A stretch of 64,000 nucleotides of DNA from Streptomyces ipomoeae 91-03 (lineage in GTDB: Bacteria; Actinomycetota; Actinomycetes; Streptomycetales; Streptomycetaceae). This document shows positions 7,363 through 14,207 of the stretch, one piece after another. Position 1 is the stretch's first letter. Each line of letters opens with the position of its first letter. A model generated the notes under the pieces. It was not told where the DNA came from, ran no database searches, and worked only from the letters and a program-made list of their open reading frames with translations. The stretch covers positions 37,586 through 101,585 of the forward strand of contig NZ_AEJC01000415.1 of assembly GCF_000317595.1 (NCBI RefSeq). Direction: 5' to 3'. Made by a program: the position numbers and the translations under genes.

Positions 7363-8365
7363 GCTGACCTACGTCGCCCGTGACACCGTCGAGTGGCGCG
7401 AGGCACCCGACCCGAAACTCCAGTCGGACCAGGAGGCGATCGTCGCCCCCGTGGCCGCGACCTCGTGCGACGTCGACACCGCGATCCTGGCAGGCCATGG
7501 CTTCCTGGACCCGCCGTTCGCCCTCGGCCACGAGTGCGTGGCCCGGGTCGTCGAGGCCGGTGACGCGGTGACCGCCGTGTCCCCCGGTGATCTGGTGGTC
7601 GTGCCCTGGTCCATCAACTGCGGGACCTGCGACAAGTGCCGTGCCGGGCTGACCGCGCACTGCTCGGCCGTTCCCTACATGGCCATGTACGGCGCGCCGA
7701 TCGGCGGTGACTGGGGCGGTCTCTTCTCCGATCTGGTCCGGGTGCCCTGGGCGGACGCCATGCTGGTGCCGCTGCCCGCCGATCTCGACCCGGTCGCCAT
7801 GGCCTCGGCCAGCGACAACTGGTCCCTGTCGTGGCGGCTGGTCGCACCCCATCTCAAGGCCAGGCCCGGCGCGCGCGTCCTGGTCGTCGCGCGCGGCAGC
7901 ATAGGCCTGTACGTGTGCGACATCGCCCGCGCGCTCGGCGCCTCCGATGTGCTGTACGTCGACCCCGACCCCGAGCACCGCGAGCTGGCCGAGGGGTTCG
8001 GCGCCCGCACGGCCGAGTCGGTCGACCCGGTCCCGCCCGGCTTCGACATCGCCGTCGAGGCGACCGGCCGCGTGGACCAGCTCGCCGCCGCCCTGAAGCG
8101 CCTCGCCCCGGAGGGCATCTGCGAGTCGGCGGGCAACCACTTCCGGCCGGGCGAACTGCCCCTGCTGGACATGTACCTCACCGGTGTCACCCTGCGCATC
8201 GCCCGGGACAACGTCCGCAGCCACATCCCGGACGCTCTCGGCCTGGCCCGCTCCGGCGACGTCGACCCCCGTCGGGTCGTCTCCCATGTCCTCGACTGGG
8301 AGCAACTCCCGGAAGCGCTCCCCGAGAAGCACCTCAAGCCCGTCTTCGTACGCGCCACGGAGTGA
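7355..8365 (+). CDS. Zinc-type medium-chain alcohol dehydrogenase
   Basis: The product has 336 residues with an MDR layout. Catalytic zinc ligands are probably C38 and H59/E60 (in GHECVARVVEAG). The structural zinc cysteines are C89, C92, C95 and C103 (NCGTCDKC...HC). The nucleotide-binding segment reads VLVVARGSIGLYV near residues 174-186, so the usual first glycine of GxGxxG is replaced by alanine, although an acidic residue follows (YVDPD), suggesting NAD. The substrate is unknown. It is coupled to the upstream tautomerase gene and presumably acts in the same TetR-controlled catabolic or detoxifying step. Confidence 0.85.
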   Translation: MRELTYVARDTVEWREAPDPKLQSDQEAIVAPVAATSCDVDTAILAGHGFLDPPFALGHECVARVVEAGDAVTAVSPGDLVVVPWSINCGTCDKCRAGLTAHCSAVPYMAMYGAPIGGDWGGLFSDLVRVPWADAMLVPLPADLDPVAMASASDNWSLSWRLVAPHLKARPGARVLVVARGSIGLYVCDIARALGASDVLYVDPDPEHRELAEGFGARTAESVDPVPPGFDIAVEATGRVDQLAAALKRLAPEGICESAGNHFRPGELPLLDMYLTGVTLRIARDNVRSHIPDALGLARSGDVDPRRVVSHVLDWEQLPEALPEKHLKPVFVRATE

Positions 8366-8460
8366 CCGCCCCTCGGGCACGGGCTCACCGCCCCTCGGGC
8401 ACGGGCTCACCGCCCCTCGGGCCACCGACTCGCCACCCCTCGGACCACCGACTGACCGAC
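8366..8460. repeat. 22-base tandem repeats after dehydrogenase gene
   Basis: Starting at the base after the dehydrogenase stop, a 22-base unit (begins ACCGCCCCTCGGG, ends CACGGGCTC) is repeated twice exactly at 8366-8387 and 8388-8409. It continues as a decaying third and fourth copy (ACCGCCCCTCGGGCC, CCACCCCTCGGACC). No gene fits here. Confidence 0.8.
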
Positions 8461-8500
8461 CCCGGGCTTCGGCCCACCGCATCACCCACCGGGAAACCCC

Positions 8501-9193
8501 ATGAACACATCCCTCAGCGACCCGCCGACGACGAACGGCGGCACCCCTCGACCGACGGAAGGAGAACTGGAGCGGCAGCGGGCGGCGATCGCCGCGCTCG
8601 GCCATGAGCTGCGGGTCCTGGTGGACGCCGCCGTGCGGACGACGGCCCCGGCGGAGGTGCTGCACCGTGTGGCGGACGGCGTGCGCCGGATCACCGGACG
8701 GCTGACCGGCCGACCGCGGGCGAGGGCGGAGGTCCCGGCCGTGGACGAGTTCCCCGGAGAGGTGCGGATGTACAGCCCCGTCACCGGCGCCGGCAGTCCC
8801 CTCGCACCGCCCATGCTCGTGACACCGGGCGACGGCGGCCTCGTCGGACTGTGCACCCCCGGTATCGCCCACGAGGGGCCGCCCGGCTACGTGCACGGCG
8901 GGATGAGCGCGATGCTGCTGGACGAACTCATGGGCCGGGCCTGCGGCGCCGCCGGTCTGCACGCCATGACCGCCTCCCTCCAGGTGCACTACCACCGGCC
9001 CGTCCCGGTGGAGACGCCCCTGCGAGTCGTCGCCCGGGTCACGGGCACCGAGGACCGCAGGATCCTCGTGGAGGGCTCGATCAGCACGGACGGGCAGTCG
9101 GCCACCCCCTTGGTCACCGCCGACGGTGTCTTCGTCTCGCCCGACCCGGACCGCGCCCGCGTCCTGTTCCCCGGCATGCGCGAAACACCCTGA
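8501..9193 (+). CDS. PaaI-type hotdog-fold thioesterase
   Basis: The product has 230 residues. The C-terminal half is a hotdog domain with the signature GYVHGGMSAMLLDELMGRAC (H132, D141) followed by LQVHYHRPVPVETPLRV and VEGSISTDGQ, matching the PaaI/YigI acyl-CoA thioesterases. The first about 85 residues are an extra helical region that looks weakly conserved. The likely activity is hydrolysis of a small or aromatic acyl-CoA in the cytoplasm. It is separated from the upstream dehydrogenase by a repeat-filled 135-base gap, and a strong hairpin follows. Membership of the ansamycin pathway cannot be shown. Confidence 0.82.
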   Translation: MNTSLSDPPTTNGGTPRPTEGELERQRAAIAALGHELRVLVDAAVRTTAPAEVLHRVADGVRRITGRLTGRPRARAEVPAVDEFPGEVRMYSPVTGAGSPLAPPMLVTPGDGGLVGLCTPGIAHEGPPGYVHGGMSAMLLDELMGRACGAAGLHAMTASLQVHYHRPVPVETPLRVVARVTGTEDRRILVEGSISTDGQSATPLVTADGVFVSPDPDRARVLFPGMRETP

Positions 9194-9208
9194 CGGCGGA
9201 GAAGCCGT

Positions 9209-9240
9209 ACGGCGACGCCTCGCGCGGGCGGCGTCGCCGT
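9209..9240. terminator. Bidirectional hairpin terminator
   Basis: ACGGCGACGCC at 9209-9219 pairs perfectly with GGCGTCGCCGT at 9230-9240 around a 10-base loop. It sits between the convergent thioesterase gene and the aminodehydroquinate synthase gene and would stop transcription from both sides, making it a natural left border of the biosynthetic cluster. Confidence 0.7.
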
Positions 9241-9258
9241 GAGCCGATACGCCCCGGG

Positions 9259-10332
9259 TCAGCCGCGGGGCATCTCGGCCAGGCAGTCCTTCACGAGCTG
9301 TTCCGGGACATCGCGGACGAGTTCGGCGCCGTTCGGGCCGTCGAGGACGAAGGTGAGATGGCCCGGCGCGGTCCCGGCGGCCTTCTTGTCGAGCCGCATC
9401 AGGCTGATCAGGTCGTCGATGTCGGCGGTGGCCGGGAGCTGCCAGGGCAGTCCGTAGTGCCGTACGACGGTGAGGTGTTCGTCGACGCGGGCCTGGTCGA
9501 TCCGGCCGAGGGCGCCCGCGAGGCGGCCGGCGAAGACCGTGCCGATGGCGACCGCCTCGCCGTGGCGGAGGTCGAAACCGGTCTCGGTCTCCAGGGCGTG
9601 GGCCAGGGTGTGGCCGTAGTTGAGCAGGTGCCGTAGTCCGGTGTCGCGTTCGTCGGCGGAGACGATCTCGGCCTTGCGCCGCACGCTCGCCGTGATCTGT
9701 TCGACGGTGGTGCGCTCCCGCAGGTCGCCGGCGCCGATGAAGTGGCAGCGGGCGATCTCGCCGTAGCCGTTGCGCCATTCGCGCTCGGGCAGGGTGGCGA
9801 GGTGGTCGGTGTCGCAGAACACGGCCTTGGGCTGCCAGTAGGCGCCGACGAGGTTCTTGCCCTCGGGCAGGTTGACGGCGGTCTTGCCGCCGGTGCTGGC
9901 GTCGACCTGGGCGAGCAGGGAGGTCGGCAGATGGATCACCGGGACGCCCCGGTGATAGAGGGCGGCGGCCAGGCCCACGGTGTCGGTGGTGGTGCCGCCG
10001 CCGCAGGAGACGACGACGTCGCTGCGGCTGAGGCCGGCGTCGGCGAAACGGCGGCACAGTTCGCCGACGGTGGCCAGGGTCTTGTGGGGTTCGCCGTCCT
10101 GTGCCTCGATCAGCCGGTACGGGACGCCGGGGTCCGGGACGAGAGCGGCGGGGCGGGCCGAGACGATCACGGCACGGCTCGCGCCCAGCCCGTCCACGGT
10201 CTCGGCGAGTCGATGGCGGACCCCGGCACCGATGTGCACGTCGTAGGAGCGCTCGCCCAGTTCGACGCGGACCCGGCCCGTTCCCGTCCCATGGTCGCTC
10301 TTGTCGCTCTTGTCGCTCTTGTCGGTTGTCAT
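9259..10332 (-). CDS. Aminodehydroquinate synthase (AHBA pathway)
   Basis: The product is a 357-residue member of the 3-dehydroquinate synthase family. The NAD-binding GGGTTTD starts at residue 111. Metal ligands are expected at E192 (GYGEIA), H241 (NYGHTLAHALE) and H257 (RHGEAV). The STGGKTAVNLPEGKNLVGAYWQP stretch has the form I recall from RifG-type aminoDHQ synthases, whereas primary-metabolic enzymes read closer to KTGVN/D. The role would be cyclisation of aminoDAHP to aminodehydroquinate on the way to 3-amino-5-hydroxybenzoate, the ansamycin starter unit. GAGGAG precedes ATG 10332. The N-terminus carries a KSDKSDKSD repeat. It follows a LAL regulator gene by 64 bases and is probably co-transcribed with it. 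No other AHBA gene is present in the window. An ordinary shikimate paralogue cannot be fully excluded. Confidence 0.82.
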   Translation of the reverse strand: MTTDKSDKSDKSDHGTGTGRVRVELGERSYDVHIGAGVRHRLAETVDGLGASRAVIVSARPAALVPDPGVPYRLIEAQDGEPHKTLATVGELCRRFADAGLSRSDVVVSCGGGTTTDTVGLAAALYHRGVPVIHLPTSLLAQVDASTGGKTAVNLPEGKNLVGAYWQPKAVFCDTDHLATLPEREWRNGYGEIARCHFIGAGDLRERTTVEQITASVRRKAEIVSADERDTGLRHLLNYGHTLAHALETETGFDLRHGEAVAIGTVFAGRLAGALGRIDQARVDEHLTVVRHYGLPWQLPATADIDDLISLMRLDKKAAGTAPGHLTFVLDGPNGAELVRDVPEQLVKDCLAEMPRG

Positions 10333-10396
10333 GCGTACTCCTCGCACGGCCGCGGCCGTGGTGGCGGTCAGGGGGCTTGCGGTGGTGGGGGCCGGG

Positions 10397-13093
10397 TCAG
10401 CCGACCAGGCTTTCCGGGTGGCGGGCGTGGAGTTCGGCGGGCAGGTCCTCGCGGCGTTTGACGTCGAGCTTGCGGAACACACGGGTCAGATGCTGTTCCA
10501 CGGTGCTGGGGGTGACGTGGAGCATGGCGGCGATCTCGCGGTTGGTGTGGCCGACGACGGCGAGGGCGGCGACCCGGCGCTCGGCCATGGTCAGGACGGT
10601 GGCGGCCGACCGTTCCAGCAGTCCGGCGTTGCCCTCGGGGACCAGCTGCTCGCACAGTCGCTCGGCGCCGCAGGACTTCGCGACGTGCCAGGCGCGACGG
10701 ACGAGGCGTTGGGCGCTGCGGCGTTCGCCCGCCGCGGTGTGGGCGTCGGCGAGTTCGGTGAGGACGAGGGCGAGTTCGTACCGGCCGCCGTGCCGGCCGA
10801 GGATGTCGGCGGCCTCACCGAGCAGTTTCGTACGGCGGGCCGCCGGGCCGAGGGCGGCGGCGACGCGGAGGGCGAGGCCCCGGTACGGGGAGTCGCCGCC
10901 GCCGAGCCGGGCGAGGTGTTCGTCGAGCAGCCACTTGGCCTGGTCGCGGTTGCCCAGGTGCAGCCAGGCCTCGGCGGCGCTGGTGCACCAGGGCACGATG
11001 TGGGCGCCACCCAGGCCCCAGGCCCGGATGCGCTCCCCGCAGAGCAGGAAGTCGGCGAGGGCGGCCCGGTGGCGGCCGGCCGCGGCGGCGTACTCGCCTC
11101 GGGCGTGCAGATAGTGCAGGCCGTAGCGGGTCTGGAGGAGTGCGTCGGGCACGGGACGGTTGACGTGGCGGGCGGCGAATTCGAGGCGGCCGATGCGGAC
11201 GGCGGCGGCGATCGCGGTGCCGAGCGGCAGTCCGATGACGACGCCCCAGCTCTCCGGGGTGATGAGGGACAGCGCGTTCTCGGCCTGTTCGGCGGCCCGC
11301 GTCAGGTCACCGAGGCGCAGGCATGCCTCGGCGCGAGCGGCGGTGAGCGCGGCCTGCCAGGCCGGGGTGTTGCCGCAGCGCGGGTCGGCGAGGAGTTTGT
11401 CGCACCAGTCGAGGGCCGTCTGGGGCTGTCCGGCGTAGAGCTGTGCGAGCAGGGCCAGCAGACAGGCCTCGCCGCCCCAGGGCGAGTCGCCGGCCCAGCG
11501 GAAGTCGCCGATGACGGCGTCGATACGGGGCAGGGCGTCCCGGTCGAGTCCGCTGATGAGGTGCCCGGCGACCTCGGCGGCGGCGGACAGGGAGGGTTCG
11601 GTGGTGAGACGGCGGGCGTCGGCGGCGACACGGGGCTGGGTGCGGGGGACGAGGCCCGGGTACGTTCCGGCCAGCCAGGTCGACAGGTCGCGGAACTCCT
11701 CTTCCTCCGCGACGATCTGACGCTTTCTCATATGGGCGAGGACGCGGGACAGTTCGTCGGCGCGGCCGTGCCAGGCGAGGCGGCGTACGACATCGGTCCA
11801 CTCGCGGGTGCCGAGCCGGTCGGCGAGTACGGCGGTGACCGAGGACGCGAGGTGTGCGGCGGCGGCGAAGGGGGTGACCTGCCACTGGGCGTCGGCGAGT
11901 TCGGCGCGGACGGTCGCGCGGAGCACGGGTTCGCGGCAGGACGCCTCGGCGATGGTCAGATGGTCGACGGCCTCGCGTGCCCGGCCCTCGGCGAGCAGTT
12001 GGCGCGCGGCCTCGCGGAGTACTTCGCACTCCCAGCTCTCCCCGGCCTCACCGGCGCGGGCCAGCCGGTCGGCCACGACGGTGGCGGGGGCGCCGTCCTG
12101 GTGGAGCAGTTCGGCGGCCTTGCGGTGCAGGTCGGCCGTCTGCCCGGGCGGCAGGTCGTCGACGAGGGTGCGGGCGGCGGCGGGGTGCCGGAAGCGGTCG
12201 CCGTCCAGCAGTCCGGCCGTGGTCAGCGCGTCGAGGGCGCCGGTGGTGGTGCCGACGCCCAGGCCGGTGAGGCGGGCGATGTGCTCGGGGCGGGCTCCGT
12301 CACCGAGGACGGCGAGGGCCCGGGCGACGGCGAGCCCTTCGGGTTGGCCGCGCCGTACGCAGCTCAACAACTCGCGTGCGTAGGCCTGCTGGGGAGCGCT
12401 CCCACGACGTTCGTCGGAGATCAGCGCGTGCAGTAGCCGAAGGTTGCCTCCGCTGAGGTCGGTGAAGTCGGCGGCCAGCCGGTCGGCCTCGCGCTCGCCG
12501 AGTTCCGCGGCCAGCACCTGGCGTACGCCGTGCCGGGTGAGCGGCCGGAGCGGAACGCGGTGGAAGAAGGGCTGCCGGTACAGCTCGGCGCACAGCGGGT
12601 TCTGGGCGGCATAGGTCTCGGCGTGGTCGGTGACCAGCAGCAGGACGGGCGCCGTCTTGATCCTCAGGGCGAGGTACGACAGACAGTGCAGCGAGGGTTC
12701 GTCGCCCGTGGAGAGGTCGTCGATGGTGATCACGACCGGGCGTCCGTCACCGGCGAGGCGCCGGAACGCGTCCTGGACTTCCCGACGGCTCTCGGGGATG
12801 CCGTCCCGCCCGGAAGGGACGGTCGGCAGGCCGTTCATGTCCGCCGGTACTCCGGGGCTGTCGAACAGCTGGGTGAGCACCCCGTACGGGAGGGACTGCT
12901 CGACCGGGGTGGCTGCGGCACGGAGCACCAGGGCACCCGACTGCTCGGCGTGCCGGACGAGGTCGAGCAGGAGCGCGGTCCGGCCGCTGCCCGGTGGACC
13001 GTCGAGCAGTACGTGCCGTCCCTGTCCTCTCGCGCACTCCTCGAAGAGGGTACGGAGCCGCAAGACACTGTCGTCCCGCTCGACCAGTCGCAT
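10397..13093 (-). CDS. LAL-type LuxR transcriptional activator 1
   Basis: The product is an 898-residue LuxR-family large ATP-binding regulator. The N-terminal AAA-type nucleotide-binding domain has a P-loop at residues 32-39 (GPPGSGRT) and a Walker B-like VVITIDD near 120. A long TPR-like helical middle follows. The C-terminal LuxR HTH (about residues 830-878) contains AERRVAALAVVGHTNREIAA and TPSTVEQHLTRVFRKL. The invariant P-loop lysine is Arg38, which may weaken ATP turnover. LAL proteins typically activate PKS operons, and benzenic ansamycin clusters such as geldanamycin carry a pair of them. It is divergent from the thioesterase gene and followed by the aminodehydroquinate synthase gene, so it may drive starter supply. 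It is paralogous to the second LAL protein. Confidence 0.92.
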   Translation of the reverse strand: MRLVERDDSVLRLRTLFEECARGQGRHVLLDGPPGSGRTALLLDLVRHAEQSGALVLRAAATPVEQSLPYGVLTQLFDSPGVPADMNGLPTVPSGRDGIPESRREVQDAFRRLAGDGRPVVITIDDLSTGDEPSLHCLSYLALRIKTAPVLLLVTDHAETYAAQNPLCAELYRQPFFHRVPLRPLTRHGVRQVLAAELGEREADRLAADFTDLSGGNLRLLHALISDERRGSAPQQAYARELLSCVRRGQPEGLAVARALAVLGDGARPEHIARLTGLGVGTTTGALDALTTAGLLDGDRFRHPAAARTLVDDLPPGQTADLHRKAAELLHQDGAPATVVADRLARAGEAGESWECEVLREAARQLLAEGRAREAVDHLTIAEASCREPVLRATVRAELADAQWQVTPFAAAAHLASSVTAVLADRLGTREWTDVVRRLAWHGRADELSRVLAHMRKRQIVAEEEEFRDLSTWLAGTYPGLVPRTQPRVAADARRLTTEPSLSAAAEVAGHLISGLDRDALPRIDAVIGDFRWAGDSPWGGEACLLALLAQLYAGQPQTALDWCDKLLADPRCGNTPAWQAALTAARAEACLRLGDLTRAAEQAENALSLITPESWGVVIGLPLGTAIAAAVRIGRLEFAARHVNRPVPDALLQTRYGLHYLHARGEYAAAAGRHRAALADFLLCGERIRAWGLGGAHIVPWCTSAAEAWLHLGNRDQAKWLLDEHLARLGGGDSPYRGLALRVAAALGPAARRTKLLGEAADILGRHGGRYELALVLTELADAHTAAGERRSAQRLVRRAWHVAKSCGAERLCEQLVPEGNAGLLERSAATVLTMAERRVAALAVVGHTNREIAAMLHVTPSTVEQHLTRVFRKLDVKRREDLPAELHARHPESLVG

Positions 13094-13430
13094 GAGTCAC
13101 CTGCCAGATGTCCGAACGAGCCCACCGAACCGAATGAGCCCACCGAAGCCCGGGAGCCGTCGGGACCACGCCGTCGCCGCGGCTCTTCGACCGAGCCGGT
13201 ACCTCCGCCAGGTTCGCATTGATCAAGCTCTCGGACCCCCCTGAACGACCCCCTACTCGCCTGTGAAAATCTCCCTGGCCCCTGTGTCACCCCCCTTGTC
13301 GCCGGGGCGTTCCGGACGATTTCCCTCGAACGGCCCCCTAATCACCGGTGAATTCGCCCCCGAGCCCTGTCGCGGAACGCCGTGGTGGTGAAAGCTGGCA
13401 TGGTTTCGCGCGAAAGTGATGAGGTACGTG
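13094..13430. other. Divergent promoter region between LAL1 and thioesterase
   Basis: This roughly 330-base gap holds no convincing gene. It contains a short direct repeat GAGCCCACCGAA at about 13128 and 13143, and several less GC-rich patches (around 13215, 13263 and 13330) that could host promoters for both divergent genes. I could not identify a specific operator. Binding by one of the LAL regulators is likely but not visible as a palindrome. Confidence 0.4.
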
Positions 13431-14186
13431 ATGCCGGCAGGTTCCCAGTGGATTCGCAGATTTCATCCGGCCGAGGAGGCGACGGCCCGCGTCGTGTGCC
13501 TTCCGCACGCGGGGGGTTCGGCGAGTTTCTACTTTCCGTTGTCCCGGGCGCTGACGCCGTCGCTGGACGTGTTGGCCGTGCAGTACCCGGGGCGGCAGGA
13601 CCGGCATGCCGAACCGTGCGTGGACGAACTGGGCAAGCTCGCGGACCTCGTGGTGGACGAGCTGGCGCCGTGGCTCGACCGGCCGCTGGTGCTCTTCGGG
13701 CACAGCATGGGCGCGACGCTCGCCTTCGAGGTGGCGACCCGGCTGCGGCGACGCGGCGTCGTACCGCTGAGGCTGTTCGCGTCGGGGCGGCGGGCGCCGT
13801 CGACGCATCGCGACGAGTCGACATATCTGCTCGACGACGACGCCCTGGTCGCCGATGTGTTCCGGATGGCCGGCGACGACATGGAGCTCCCCGACGAGGA
13901 GCTGGTGCGGATGATGCTCCCGGCGATCCGCAACGACTACAGGGCCGCCGAGACCTACCGGTACCACCCGGGCGAGCCGCTGTCCTGCCCGATCACCGTG
14001 CTGACCGGCGACCGCGACCCGAAGGTGACGGCCGAGGAGGCCGCCGCGTGGAAGGCGCACACGACCGCCGGGTGCGAGGTGCGGACGTTCAGCGGCGGGC
14101 ACTTCTTCCTGGCGCCGCACCTCGCGGAGATCACGCGGCTCGTCGGGGAGGCGGCGCGTGGGGCGCGGGGAATTTCCGGCTCATGA
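13431..14186 (+). CDS. Type II thioesterase (RifR-like)
   Basis: The product is a 251-residue alpha/beta hydrolase of the PKS/NRPS type II thioesterase family. CLPHAGGSASFYFPLS is the conserved N-terminal loop, GHSMGA holds the nucleophile Ser92, GDRDPKV follows with the acidic residue region, and GGHFFL (about residue 226) carries the catalytic His. Such enzymes strip aberrant acyl groups from ACPs and keep the megasynthase turning over, which is consistent with its place inside the cluster. ATG 13431 was chosen because GAGG lies six bases upstream; in-frame GTG 13416 and ATG 13419 are possible alternatives. Confidence 0.92.
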   Translation: MPAGSQWIRRFHPAEEATARVVCLPHAGGSASFYFPLSRALTPSLDVLAVQYPGRQDRHAEPCVDELGKLADLVVDELAPWLDRPLVLFGHSMGATLAFEVATRLRRRGVVPLRLFASGRRAPSTHRDESTYLLDDDALVADVFRMAGDDMELPDEELVRMMLPAIRNDYRAAETYRYHPGEPLSCPITVLTGDRDPKVTAEEAAAWKAHTTAGCEVRTFSGGHFFLAPHLAEITRLVGEAARGARGISGS

Positions 14187-14207
14187 GATCCATGGGGTCT
14201 GAGAGGC

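Noticed and set aside
13094..13430. A specific LAL operator between LAL1 and the thioesterase gene
   Set aside because: Only short, weak direct repeats were found. Nothing could be told apart from chance by eye.
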